Below, in pieces: positions 1 to 11,612 of a stretch of DNA of 64,000 bases. The stretch comes from Endomychus coccineus (lineage: Eukaryota; Arthropoda; Insecta; Coleoptera; Endomychidae), in assembly GCA_958510875.1 (NCBI GenBank), contig OY294067.1:100298010-100362009 (forward strand). Reading direction: 5' to 3'. Under the pieces are notes generated by a model that was given only the letters and a program-made list of their open reading frames with translations, made no database searches and had not been told where the DNA came from. The position numbers and the translations under genes are program-made. Position 1 is the stretch's first letter. Every line of letters starts with the position of its first letter.

Positions 1-1644
1 CTAATATCTTCAGCAGAAAACTATAGGAACCTGGGTAATATACTTTCCACGTGAGCACTCCAGGATAGTTTTGATCAACTCCAAGATATCTAATACTAGT
101 TGTTTCCGCTGATTCATTTTCAGTTTGGATGAATATACTGTAATCTACATTTTCAGTTGCTTGTGGAAATTATACTTTTAGGTAGCATACGTTCATATGT
201 CGATATCAATCTCACGGTAGATACAAAAAGGATGAATAAACATACGGGATCTTAATTTGTATAATATAGTTAAAATTAAATGAAACGAACAAATATGGAT
301 ACAGTTAAAATATAAGGAAACACAAGAACGCAATTGGATCCTTGGAATTGTTAATTAATAATTTTCTCAATTAAGTACCAATCCCGAAATTTTGTATTCA
401 TATTTGAAGTCACAATAGTGTTCTTTACTGTCATTCATGCCAAGCAATTTCCATTACCTACATATTTGAATATGTTGTTTCAGGTAGCGATAGTCATAAT
501 TCATTTCTACATGAAGTACAAATTATTTCAATTCCTACATAGAGAATGTCGAGCAGCAAGAAGTTTTGACACAAGCTAGATGTGGGATTTACTGGCAGAA
601 AAATTCAGTATCCTACGTTCAGTTGTTTACGAGTTATTGAGCAGAGCGGTCGATCGAAATACTCCATGTTATTCAAGGCGAAATCTACGCTAACTATCTG
701 CCCAATTGTAGACAGAATAAGTCCCTATAACAATTTACGGGCGGCCGTTGAGAGAACTAGGTTTGCCAGATGCCTTGACTGTCAGCTTTGTGTGCCCATG
801 CCTCGTTATTTTTTTGATGCCGACTAATTATTTTCTTGAATTTGTAGCATACTATAATAGCCTATCCATTTCCAGATGAAAATATAATCAAATCAGTTCA
901 TACGGCACATTTTTGGTTCCTACATACCAGAATCGAGCTCGCGCAACTATACAGACTGCGGCGCACACTTTTTAGTTGGTAGGGAATATTCCTAGCAAGA
1001 CAACTGTACATACTCCGGCACAAGATCTTTATTAACTTATGCGTAGCGAAAGCATAAGCCGATCCATTTCGCACACTCACTCCGTCTAAACCCATCATGG
1101 TTGCGCAGCGTACTGACCGATCTCCCAGTATAATTTTAGTTATAGGAGGTTCCATATAATTAATCGTATCAGTTTCAACAGCCATGAAAGGATATCATTT
1201 ATACTTTGAAAAGGATCTTATAGAATTGCAATTGACATGAAATGCAGAAATACCTAATTACAATTATTGAATCATTGGAAAAGGTAACCACCATTAGAAT
1301 GTATCGTACGTGTAGACTTCGTGATTTGAGTTAGTTTCATTTCTGTAAAGAATCCTCAAGAACTTACATTTATTTTTTCCACAATTCGATTTAAATTATT
1401 GGCACGACAGTACGGAATATTCCTTTCAATCTTTTGGCCAATAAATCATTCTGTCATCTTCCCCAATCATTAAATGTTTTTGTTTGTGATTCTAATAATA
1501 GTCGTGTCTGTACACAGAAATTACTTGACTATAGTCAACTAGAGAAATAGAAAAGCGAGGAGAGGGAAAGTTTTACTCTGATTATGGCTACTCGAGTAGC
1601 TGAGAGGTCCTCCCCCCCCCAGTACTTCGAACTTATTTTCAGTA
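1..1644. other. No recognised gene
   Basis: AT-rich DNA without a recognisable coding domain. A 95-codon open frame with a true ATG lies at 898-1185 on the minus strand, but its protein resembles nothing I know and has no signal peptide or motif. A C-run sits near 1611-1620. I see no promoter or RNA gene. Confidence 0.5.
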
Positions 1645-1731
1645 TATAAGAACGATTTTTTTTAAAAGTGATCTTCCGCTGATAGCTAATCTTGAAAAAT
1701 CTTGACTTCCGGTCACAATAGCTCGACTTGA

Positions 1732-1774
1732 TGCCGACGTTTCGTCAACCATTACAGGTGGCATCTTCAGGTCA
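1732..1774 (-). ncRNA. Hammerhead ribozyme motif, PLE left arm
   Basis: On the minus strand the core CTGAAGA (1764-1770) is followed by a stem II hairpin and GAAAC-GTC, then GGCA at 1732-1735. Stem I (TGAC against GGCA) has one mismatch and stem II another, so this copy looks weakened relative to the one at 59626-59668. Minimal hammerheads that almost lack stem III are known from Penelope-like elements and act as dimers. The position just inside the element's 3' end fits. Confidence 0.65.
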
Positions 1775-1799
1775 GGTTTGAGGCTTGAACTGAAAACTG

Positions 1800-2505
1800 G
1801 TTCTACTGGTTTCTGTAGCCGTATTTATTGTAGAAAAAATCCTTCACGCTACATAGCCTTTATTCCGGTGGCTAACTCCGTTCCGGCACCTGACCCTGCC
1901 GTTGTGTGATCATGTGCGAAGTGGAATTTTCGAGGATGGGAAGGTGATATTCTGAATCACGATTCAGATTATTTGAATGTTTTTGGATTTCTATAGCTTC
2001 AAGGATTTTTCGCTGATAAAAGTTTGAGGCTCGGGCTAGGATTTTAGTATTTTCGGAAAGGATTTGATGATCAGTGTCAAACTTGTGTTCCGGAAATGCA
2101 GATCTACGATGTCACGAAGCCTTGTACAGCGCTCATGTTCTATCACACGAGTAGCTACTGTACGACCTGTTTCACCAATGTAGACTTTACCGCAAGAACA
2201 GGGAATGCTATAAGTACCTTATAAGTGAAGAGGAGGAAGGTGATCTTTAATAGGTAAAACTGAGATAATTTTGGAAGTTTGGAAAATCGGTTAGAAATAT
2301 TTTGTTTTTTAAGGATTTTGGAAATTTGATCAGTTATATTTCCAACATTTGGAATATAGGCAGGGGATAAAGAAGGCGGGGGGAGGCGGTGTGGTGGTTG
2401 TTGCTCAGGTCGATTTCAAATTTTTTTATTTCTTTATGACTCTTTGAATGTTGTAATGGGAGAAATTGTTTGATAATAAGGCAGATGAAAAAAATTTTAA
2501 TTCCT
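1800..2505 (-). pseudogene. PLE GIY-YIG endonuclease remnant, left arm
   Basis: Minus-strand translation of about 2100-2222 gives YSIPCSCGKVYIGETGRT, the GIY-YIG nuclease signature of Penelope-like elements, followed by an EHERC segment and the C-terminal tail. The C-run around 2380 and several stops interrupt the frame upstream. It matches the plus-strand sequence at 2715-3362 residue by residue where readable and keeps the nuclease core better than its partner arm. It is not a working gene: the reverse transcriptase is absent and the frame is broken. Confidence 0.75.
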
Positions 2506-3362
2506 TTTCATCATGGAAGTCGAATCACAAGGTTCACTCCTGTTCCTAGATGTATTGGTTAGTCGACAGACAAGGGTACTTTAGGACATTATGTGTATCG
2601 ATAACCCTCCCATACCGATAGATACCTCAATGGTCTTTCCGACCACCACCCTGCCCAAAAGAAATTTGTCATAAACTCCTTGGTCCACAGAGCTGTCAAC
2701 TTATCTCAGCCTCAATCTTTAAAATCAGAATTAGAACATCTTTCATCTTCCTTATTATCAAACAATTCCTCCCATTACAAAATTCAAAAATCCATAATGA
2801 AGTACACTCCGCCTAAAATTTCAAATCGACCTGAGCTACAAACCCCCCCGCCTGCTTTATTCACTGCCTATCTTCCATATATTGAAAATAAAACAGATCG
2901 AATTTTCAGAATCTGTAAAAAACATAATATTTCTACCCGATTTTCCACACTCCCAAAATTATCTCAGTTTTACAAACCTATCAAAGACCTCCTCTTCACT
3001 TAGAAGGTGCTTATAGCATTCCCTGTTCTTGCGGTGAGGTCTACATTGGTGAAATGGACCGTACAGTAGCTACTCGTATGAAAGAATTATGAGCGCTGTA
3101 CAAGACTTCGTGACACCAGTAGTAGCGAAACACAAGTTTGACACTGATCATCAAATCCTTTTTTGAAAATACTAAAATCTTAGCCCGAGCCCCAAACTTC
3201 TATCAGCGAAAACTCCTGGAAGCTATAGAAATCCAAAAACATCCAAATAATCTGAACCGTGACTCGGGATATTACCTTCCCATCATTTGGGAACCCATCC
3301 ACGAAAATTCCACTTCGTACATGATCACACAACGACAGGGTCAGGTGCCGGAACGGAGTTGA
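2506..3362 (+). pseudogene. PLE C-terminal polyprotein remnant, right arm
   Basis: The plus strand carries the end of the reverse-transcriptase region (GSLLFLDVLVSRQT near 2535-2575), a linker (2680-3003), the GIY-YIG endonuclease (YSIPCSCGEVYIGE near 3012-3055) and the C-terminal tail (3138-3362). A one-base loss at about 3000, a stop near 3092 and further stops break it. The RT catalytic core is missing, so the copy is 5' truncated. Residues SIPC..CG..YIGE are the family hallmark. Confidence 0.8.
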
Positions 3363-3463
3363 CCACCGGAATAAAGCAGGAACTGTGTATCGTGAAGGAT
3401 TTTTCATACAATAAATACAGCTACAGAAACCAGTAGAACCAGTTTCAGTTCAAGCCTCTAGCC

Positions 3464-3506
3464 TGCCCTGAAGATACCACCTATAATGATTGGCGAAACG
3501 TCGGCA
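3464..3506 (+). ncRNA. Hammerhead ribozyme motif, PLE right arm
   Basis: TGCC (3464-3467) pairs exactly with GGCA (3503-3506) as stem I. Between them lie the core CTGAAGA (3468-3474), a stem II segment with substitutions (3475-3494), and GAAAC-GTC (3495-3502), with predicted cleavage after C3502. The ACGT after GAA is self-complementary, as expected for a hammerhead that shares stem III between two molecules. Stem II is weaker here than in the copy at 59626. Confidence 0.65.
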
Positions 3507-3568
3507 TCAAGTCGAGCGATTGTGATGCGGAATCCATCCGGAAGCCAAGATTTCTTATAAGAACGATT

Positions 3569-6149
3569 GTTTCTCACTTTTAATGATATAGTGTATCCAC
3601 GGTTTTGTCTGTCTTACTGTTTATTGAAGAAATATCGACATACTCCAATACGGATTTCAGGAGCTATTCTTTTAGAGAAATTGATTTATTCGATGTCGAA
3701 AACACTTAATCTGGCCAATTAATACAAACTGAACTGAGATCGTGTGAGCATAATTACTTAAATGGTGACAGGAATTCGAAGTCTTGGTCGTTAATAGTCA
3801 GTGCCATTGATAAAGATAAATTGACGCATTTTCCAGATTTGAATGATCTCGAAGGAGATTTTTCATTTATTTTTTTCAATATGCTGTGTTCAAGAACACA
3901 AAAGATAAAGAATTTGTGATTCCCGATTCAAGTGTTACCTTATATCTTCGTAGCTTAGGCAGTGAAGAGAGGACGAAGGATCAAACAATTCAACTTTCTC
4001 CTCCGATAAATGCAAATAATTTTCCATAGTGTGAATAAATTTCCCATAAAAAGATGTCGATGAATTTTATCAACTGATAGAAATAAATGTTGAAGACAAA
4101 AAAATTGCAAATTACCATTGTGATTGAGAATTTGAATTCGAAATTCAGAAGAAACCACTATTGAATGTTTTGAATTATTGTTCTAGATAGTACAACCGGA
4201 AACATCTTCTATTGTTGCCCTCATATCTGGTACATTTTTTGAGTTTTGAGTAGTTGATGAGAAATAGTTTCAGATGCATAGGCACCAATATTGAGATATA
4301 CACCAGGATTTAGTGACACATTTGTATCACATTTCAGATGAAACCTTATAGTATTTTTTGAAAAAATCATTCAATTATTTTCAGCCTATATTACATGAGC
4401 TGTAATGCAATTATTAATAAAAGTTTATAACAGAATCTAATTAATTTATTCCATTTACTTAATATTGGAGCAAAATGACATTGAGATCCATTGAATATTT
4501 TTTCATATTTGTATTTGAATAAGGTTTCCATCATTAATATCTAATAATTTCCGCTTCACGGAAGAAGATTTCAAACGATTTAATCCCATTTGCACTTCAA
4601 ACCCTTTCCGCGGAAATGAAAACTCTTCGTTCCTTTTGAAAACATCCTCTATTCAAAAGGTATATTAAAATCAGGACCTATTGAATAGATAGCTCATAAG
4701 AATCAAGACAAAATAATTTACATCTGCATGTATATTAATTAATTCACAATGCAAATTCAGGCGGATGCTATTATAACGCTACACTGCAGGGCGTAAAGCA
4801 GGGGAGGCCGTACTCTGTGTGAACTCACTGGTGGTCTAATACAAGGCACACAATGGGATGTTACCCTACTATGACACAGCGGCTTATATCACTCCGATAA
4901 TATTAATGCAAATTCTGTCGATGTATAGAGGGTTTGGGTAATTCCACATAAATGTCTTACCTATTTAGAAATCCTATATACATAATAGTCCACGTCAATT
5001 TTTGAACCTTCATGAAACTTTTGGAAAACTTAGGAGATGCAACAAATTGAATTTTTGAGCCGGGGTCCGGGGTGCGCTTTTTCCCTGGAGATGGATGTCA
5101 TTTTTCTCAGGGGTGACCATCTTGGAATTCAAAATGCCAACAGGAATGGAGAGAGTAATGAATTCTAAGCAAAGAACGTCCTTCAAGCTCCTTTAGCAAA
5201 AATAACTTTACTGATTTATTCACGGTTGAAACTGTAGATTTTCCTATGAAAAAAGCATTTGTCGATAAATTTTGAGTGAGTAACTCGACAACCTCACATT
5301 TTATCGAAAACATATGAGCAATATTGACCGAGATAAACCTCGGTAAAGTCTGTTCACCGAAAACCGAAATAGCTGCGAACGGGTAGCTTATTCCTAGAAA
5401 ACTAAAAATTTTTCCTGAGCTACATGAATAGACCTTGGAAATGGCTTTATGTTTGCCAGGCCATTATGCAAATAACGGAGAAGACGAGAATAAAATCAGG
5501 CGCACTTTCCAAGAGAAAAACCAAAATGAAATTGACGGCATTTACGTTGGAGTTCAAGTGAAGCAGCATCAGAGAAAACGGAGATATGGAAGACATAATT
5601 TTGAAAAATTTTTATTTTCCTCAGAAAATTCTCTTTTTTCAAATTAACATCTAATCACATGACTTGTTGCCCTAGGAATTCCCTGCAAATTGGTTTTTGA
5701 ATAACCCAATAACTCAAAAATTACATGATACAAGTTAAAAAAAACAATTATAGACGATCTATCAATCATATTAGTTACTTGAATAATTAAAAGGAATTAT
5801 GATGAATGTAACAATACGATATTACATTTAATTCAACTCACATTTATTTTTTCCACAATTTCCGACAAAGCGGAGGTTTTCAAGGATGGAAATGCAGAAA
5901 TTTATCATGATTTGGTTGCGAATGATCTGGCAAACATATTTTCAATATATTTCCCCAATTTTCTTATTAAGGGATGGGTGGTTTTTATATACATAACACA
6001 AAACGTGAACATCGTGACAGTTAGCTCTCAAAATTCAAACTCCCAAAAAGGGCAAAACACGATATCTAGGATCTGAACCATTCTGCGGAATAAATACCAA
6101 CACAATACTGGAAGAGCTAAAAAAATAGATGAAAAAACACTGAACTAAA
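3569..6149. other. No recognised gene
   Basis: AT-rich unassigned DNA. A somewhat GC-richer patch lies at about 4750-4900. The open frames (for example 5435-5647 plus) are short, have no recognisable domain and mostly lack an ATG at their stated start. I found no RNA gene or transposon terminus. Confidence 0.45.
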
Positions 6150-6430
6150 AGAATTGAGGCAAGAATACTAACGTTCATTCTAACAGTACACTGCCGGTTT
6201 GTAGGACCCCTAGAAACTTTAAATTGCTGGAGGAAGAAGAGTGAAGGTACTATAAAGAACAGGACGAAACTTCGGGCCACATACTAGCAAAATCACTACA
6301 TACACTGCAAAAGCCAAACGTACGACTACTGGGAGCATATCAAACAGAAAGGGGAGAGTCACCCAACATGAAGCCATCCGACAGTCTGATCTTCCTAAGA
6401 GTTATTGGATTGGAGAAACTCCTTTAGCCA
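6150..6430 (+). pseudogene. LINE ORF2 C-terminal (RNase H tail) fragment
   Basis: Translation of about 6225-6430 gives DETSGHILAKSLHTLQKP, then LLGAY and IFLRVIGLEKLL. This matches the spacing of the zinc-knuckle-like tail that ends the RNase H region of many insect non-LTR retrotransposons (acidic-E-T-x-H-x-L, then LGAY, then L-x-F-I-x-x-x-GL). The upstream part (L-T-x-H-C-R-F near 6175-6195) is in another frame. It is a short decayed fragment. 6431-6737 holds nothing I recognise. Confidence 0.5.
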
Positions 6431-7445
6431 TTGCGACACCTTGAAACCCTCAGCAGCAGAAAGGGGCAACTTCTCTCAAAAATACTTGGCAGACATAATT
6501 TTTAAACAGAAATCGACGTAATATAAATATTCCATTTTTGAAGCAGCTAATGTCGCAATATTATTGCTCTTGTAAATCAACCTTCAAAGCGGTCAGATGA
6601 TCTTCAAAGTTCATGCTAGAATATTCGTACTGATTTGTAATCGAACAAACACATCACAATGCTACGTATTTTTGGTTGCATACAATAAGACTAATGGGAG
6701 AGTATAACTTGCGCAAGAAAATGCACGTATCTTATGCTAAAGAACGGAAAAAATGCAATTTGCATTTTTTTGCATTTTTTGCATTTTTTAATACTTTTTC
6801 CCAAAAAATACATTCTTTCAAATATTTGAGCGTTTTTTGCATTTATTGCCAATTACTTTAAAATCCTATTGAACAGAAAGTTTTCATTGTGGAATTTATT
6901 AAATCTGTTTGGGTTTGGAACTACCTGCTACCCCAAAATTGAAAGGACTTGAAAGAGTACGTACCTAATTTATTGAAAGAATCTATAATGATAATTTTAT
7001 TACTTTATTCTTAGAATGGGAAATACCAACTACCATAAGTAATTAACTGTAACCGGGGGATTCGCAGCGGGAGCGGCCTCCCTCAGTAAATATTAGGTAA
7101 ACCCTTAATTGAGAAGTATCTTCCAACGAAAGCGTTACGATGAGTGAACCTATTGTATAATGTATCCTGATTAAAAAAAATTACAAGTGTATGAGTCGAA
7201 ATACCTAAAACGACATTCGATAGTATGTGGATAAAGTGTCACCGAGAACTTACTTGGGATGGAGACCACCTTTTTTGTACAGTGTGTTCAAAAATTGTAA
7301 GTATATGTTACATATTGCTATTGCTTTGTTTTTGAAGTATGTTTTATCTAAAAGTATAAGTATTCATGTATTCAAGATATAGCTAACATATTATTTTTTA
7401 ACAAATTAATTGTTTCTATCCTTACTACGTGGAATCTTTCCATAA

Positions 7446-7635
7446 TTAATAAATAAACTAAGAGTTTGAAATTCTACAAATAAATACAATATATTAACTC
7501 AACCGGTTTCACAAATTACTTTGCATCATCATCAATTCATCAATATTATGTTTCTCCTGATGATGCAAAGTAATTTGTGAAACCGGTTGAGTTAATTGTA
7601 TTTATTTGTGGAATTTTAAACTCGTAGTTTATTAA
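7446..7635. repeat. 190-bp hairpin element inside the hAT intron
   Basis: Two inverted arms of about 78-85 bp (7446-7532 and 7557-7635) flank a loop of about 25 bp. The arms are nearly perfect complements. The whole unit lies within the intron of the hAT transposase pseudogene, so it is probably a later MITE-like insertion. No coding sequence. Confidence 0.8.
7554..7591 (+). ncRNA. Hammerhead-ribozyme-like motif in the hairpin element
   Basis: Stem I is CTC (7554-7556) with GAG (7589-7591). The core CTGATGA (7557-7563) is followed by one extra T, then stem II GCAAA-GTAA-TTTGT (7565-7578) and GAAAC (7579-7583). Stem III would be the self-complementary ACCGGT (7582-7587), with cleavage after T7588. 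All invariant core bases are present. The minus-strand arm has ATGATGA instead of CTGATGA, so only this strand looks competent. Stem I of three pairs is short, so this is a motif prediction and not proof of activity. Confidence 0.55.
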
Positions 7636-9314
7636 TATTTTTTTTTTACTTATTCGCAGCTTATTTTTCAACAAATAAAATCACTGTGAGTAGTTTTCCG
7701 TTCCCATTATAGATCCACGCCGAGGAAAAATTCATTGTGGATCAACACGTCAAATCTGCAAAGCATATTTCCAATATGCAGAAATTATCATCGCAACAAA
7801 CCTACAGAGGTTGCCTCTAACAACAGAAGCCAAAAAAAGACGACCAAAAAGAGTTCAATGAGGATTTGTGCAAGGCAATGATTGCCAGTAACATACCGTT
7901 GAGCAAGTTAAATAATCCCAACCTGAAGGAATTTTCAAGAAGATATTGTAAACTAAATATTCCTGACGAGTCGACCTTACGTAAAGCAAGTGTCGACTCA
8001 ATTTATAAACAAACATTAACTTGTATCAAAAACGAAGTCATTTCAAACTATTTCTATATTGTAGTAGACGAAATCACCGATTCGTGCGGTAGATATATCG
8101 CACATGCGTTAATAGGTGTTTTAGGGGAAACGAATTCCAGCAGATTCTATCTTTTTGCTTCAAAAAAACTTATCTGATGCAGCACCTTATATGACTAAAG
8201 CTGGACAAAATTTAAAAATATTTTATTCTACTCTGCAACATGTAACCTGTCTAGCTCATGGCATTAATAGAGTGGCAGAATGTATAAGAGAGCAATTTCC
8301 TTTGGTCAATGACCTAATCAACAATGTAAAATAAGTATTTTTAAAAGATCCGACACGCGTTCAATTTTATAAAGAAAAATTTCCAAATCTTGCCTTACCT
8401 CCACAACCTGTAATACTCGTTGGGGTACCTAGTTGGATGCAGCTATATTTTATGGTAACAATTACGACGCCATTAAACTTGTGATTGACGATCTTAGTGA
8501 CTCTTCATCTACATCTCTTTCGAACTCAAAAAATCTCTCTTTAAAAATTCATTAACAAAGAATAGTTTGATATTTATAAAAACCAATTATATGTTTGTAT
8601 CTACAACTATTAAAAGTTTAGAAAAATCTTGTGTTCCATTAACGGAATCAGTAGCTCTAATTAGCCAGTTTGAGTCAAATTGTAAGAAAGTCGCTGGACA
8701 AATTGGGACCGTCGTTCTACATAAATTCAATTCCGTGGCTCAAAATAATACAGATTTTCCAATTTTGAAAAATAGTTCCACAGTTTTTGTGTGCGAAAAA
8801 GATGTAAATATACCTAACTTAGAATTAAACATCATTTGTAAATATAAATATGCTCCCATTACATCAGTTGATGTTGAACGAAGTTTTTCAATTTTTAAAC
8901 ACATGTTTTCTGACAAGAGACAAAGTTTCCTCCTAGAAAACTTTGAAAAACACTCAATTATTAATAGTTTTTATAACAATTGTAAGACACGACTTATGTC
9001 TGTTTAAATACCTGTTATTTTGTTTTATTGTTATCTTAGGTATATTAATAATTTTAATAGTATGTATTATTAATAATATAATCTGATACTTGATATAAAT
9101 TTTCGTTCTATAATTATTAAATCCCGCCCCCACTCCCTACCATAATAAAATAATGAAATAATGGTATTATTCAACATTATAATATACATCATTCCTTGAA
9201 TTTTTTTCTAAATTTCTTGCATTTTTTCTAAAATCCTTGCATTTTTTGCAAATTTTTGATGCATTCAAATGCGCATATTTTTGGCTTTTTCGGTTGCATT
9301 TTTTCCGATCTCTA

Positions 9315-9799
9315 CATGATTATAAGTATGGCTTCAAAATGATCGAACCTAGGGATACCTAGTATCGTTTTAACGAGATTCGGCATGGACGAAAAAATTG
9401 TCAACACTTTATTTATATAATTTTATGAGATCTCAATTCTATTCGTTAAATATTTGTGATATTTTTCGACATTCATTCTTTGTAACTAGAAATCCCTATA
9501 GCTAATAATTAGCCAGGAAGGTAGTAGTTTGAGAATCATTCACGGTTTCAATATTGAGACAAATTAGTAAAATTCTTTCATACAAAAAAATTGAGTCAAA
9601 TGTATCCCTGTTGCCCCAGAAAATTTTGAAACTTATATATTGTGAATGTAAATCTTTTCATTCTGAGAACAAAGAATGTTTTAATATTTTCACATCACCA
9701 TAGGAATACCTATCATGTTTATAGAAGATCGTCTGAGGAGGAATTAGAAGAGATAAGTATTGTAATTTTTCTTCAACGTTTGGAGATAATAGGCATCAA
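9315..9799. other. No recognised gene
   Basis: Unassigned AT-rich DNA between the hAT right end and the next LINE fragment. No domain or repeat recognised. Confidence 0.4.
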
Positions 9800-10310
9800 G
9801 AAAAACCTGTCCCACTTTTCCTGCTTCATTGGATGCTAAAAGATCTCTAGATGAGAAAACGGTATGAAGTGTACCATCATCCGCTAAGCTGTGAACAGAA
9901 TATGGGATCACTTCCAACAGATCGTTGATATGAAGCGGAATAAAGTTGGTGCGAAGACAGATATCTGTGGTAAACCAGCTTTAATAGCCTTTGTTTCAGA
10001 AGAAACTTCGTTAACCACCATATGTAGTGATCTACTTGAGAGAACGAATACTGTTCGAGCGGCAAACCATATGACGGAAGATTCCCAAAATAGCCTTGGT
10101 ACCAGCCCCATTCAAATAAATGAGTTTGAGATTTCCAATGCTACAACTAGAGATATTTCTTAATAAATGTACGTTATACATACCATGAAGGTCTCCTGTT
10201 GATATCTGCTAACGAAATCCATATCTCCGATGATTCATGATTTCGGAGCCCTCTAGGTATATGATGAACACGGTGTTGATTGCTTCCTCCATTACCTCAA
10301 AGTTTAGAAA
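9800..10310 (-). pseudogene. LINE family A reverse-transcriptase fragment (A1)
   Basis: Minus-strand translation gives RSLHMVVNEVSSETKAIKAG followed by LPQ and VFAPTLF, which corresponds to HMVVDxxxSDxMxIxxGVPQGxVLAPTLF in the better copy at 50403-53045. The FADD active-site region falls near 9880 and is degraded. The nucleotide match to 52500-53040 runs through the whole segment, including the lysine/glycine-rich turn before the catalytic motif. Jockey/CR1-type non-LTR element, 5' and 3' truncated. Confidence 0.75.
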
Positions 10311-11541
10311 TATAATGCAATGGGTCTAAAAGTATTAGGAATCGTCGCATTTCGTTTGTTTTGGAATTGGAATGAAACACCAATATTAACTATGGAGGAA
10401 TTATAGAATTAGAGTGTCTTGTGTGATATCACTTTCGAATACTCCTTTTGAAAATTAAGGAAATAGCAATAGCTAGGTGATAGATATCAAACGATATCAA
10501 GCTGATCTGCCATCGAGTACACATAAAATTAACAAAATTGATCGATAGCATGCCATCTTGGTATCAAAATTGTGACGAGTATCTTATTCGGACTTACATT
10601 TGATATTGGGAAAATTCATATACAGAGCAAATACACATTCATACCAATTTGTTTAGTAGAATACAACAGATAACACCGAAAATCAGTATATATTGCAAGT
10701 GTCAATAGAAAATATTGTACTCGAAACATTAATTTGAATAGTTCATAAATATAGGAATAACCCATTGAACATGAGTGTACGCCGCTGATATAAACAATAT
10801 ATATGATTGTGTTGTGGCGCTTTATGGAGAATAAAATCCGTAGATAACGTTCCGTAATAAACCTTTGCATAATTTAAAATCGTTCCTTTACGTAGCGATT
10901 TGCCGCACGTTACGGCAACACGCGAGTAAAAAGGATAACGTTTCCAACGTGTTATGTTTCAGGATAAGGCCAAACGAGATAGAGCGGGCGACTGCGTCTC
11001 GCGGGACATCAAATATGTAGATGGCATTTCTGTGTTCTGTGTTAGCTTGTACCGGTATCATCCCTAAAATAACGCGGTGCCAGAGGCATACACGTTTCTA
11101 CGTATAATACTGACAAATGTCAGGGCTGCTAAAAAACGTCAACTCTCGGTCTTTTTGCAATCCCGTCCCCTGCTTATTCGCGTTGACTCCTTATTCTATT
11201 AAATATTATATCGACTCTTATCGCAGATGGTTTTCGAATCAAATTTAGGTCTTGAGTATTGGAAAAGCAGATGGAAGAAGTAATCTAATCAAGATGTATT
11301 TCGTAATTCGAAAGTTATAAAGTTAGCAATAAAACAACAATATAAGATTTTATCAATATGTTCTGATGAAGTTCATTCCATCCAGGGATCAAATGAAAAC
11401 CAATAATGATCAGATGAATTATGTTGTCTAGGATGATATAACCAATAGATACTACATCCCAATATTATGTGTATTCTTGAAAGATACGATGAGGTCATAT
11501 AATAATGTTAATGGAACATAATTCTGAAAAGCTATTGCATC

Positions 11542-11544
<3 letters not shown>
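10311..11544. other. No gene; GC-richer block at 10880-11170
   Basis: Mostly AT-rich. A block at about 10880-11170 has more CpG than its surroundings (for example GAGCGGGCGACTGCG near 10985) and could be a promoter, a conserved non-coding element or an unrecognised repeat. I cannot decide between them. Confidence 0.35.

Positions 11545-11611
<67 letters not shown>
11545..11611 (+). repeat. (CT)n microsatellite
   Basis: About 33 uninterrupted CT units. Open frames across it encode only alternating Leu-Ser. Confidence 0.97.

Positions 11612-11612
<1 letters not shown>

Larger units (their letters stand above)
1658..3555. mobile_element. Fold-back Penelope-like element (PLE copy 1)
   Basis: A Penelope-like retroelement in inverted-dimer form. 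The left arm (about 1690-2505) reads on the minus strand and the right arm (about 2506-3550) on the plus strand, so both 3' ends point outwards. The arms match from the 3' end back into the linker before the GIY-YIG endonuclease; about 210 bp in the centre belong only to the plus copy. The 13-bp sequence TATAAGAACGATT occurs at 1645-1657 and again at 3556-3568, which I read as the target-site duplication. That makes the inverted structure one insertion event. Both arms are broken by stops and frameshifts. PLEs carry a reverse transcriptase and a GIY-YIG endonuclease; only the C-terminal part is present here. Confidence 0.8.
7225..9007 (+). pseudogene. hAT transposase pseudogene (CGGBP1-like type)
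   Basis: Exon 1 (7225-7296, ATG start) ends in LFCTVCSKI. A perfect donor GTAAGT at 7297 and an acceptor AG at 7711-7712 join it in frame to exon 2, giving C-x2-C then H-x5-H, a split zinc finger. Exon 2 continues with an in-frame TAA at 7818, a frameshift in the A-run near 8165, a stop near 8331 (NNVK then VFLKDP) and another shift near 8430. The C-terminal hAT dimerisation motif VDVERSFSIFKHMFSDKRQS is at about 8866-8925. This organisation fits the CGGBP1-like branch of hAT transposases found in many insects. Clearly non-functional. Confidence 0.8.
6738..9314 (+). mobile_element. hAT-family DNA transposon, decayed (hAT-1)
   Basis: The ends carry imperfect inverted repeats: TAAAGAACGGAAAAAATGCA at 6738 and its counterpart TGCATTTTTTCCGATCTCTA ending at 9314. 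Subterminal regions are rich in repeated GCATTTTTT words at both ends (6755-6800 and 9215-9300). The interior encodes a broken hAT transposase with a zinc finger and a C-terminal dimerisation domain. No clean 8-bp target duplication survives. The borders rest on the inverted repeat and may shift by a few bases. Confidence 0.75.
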
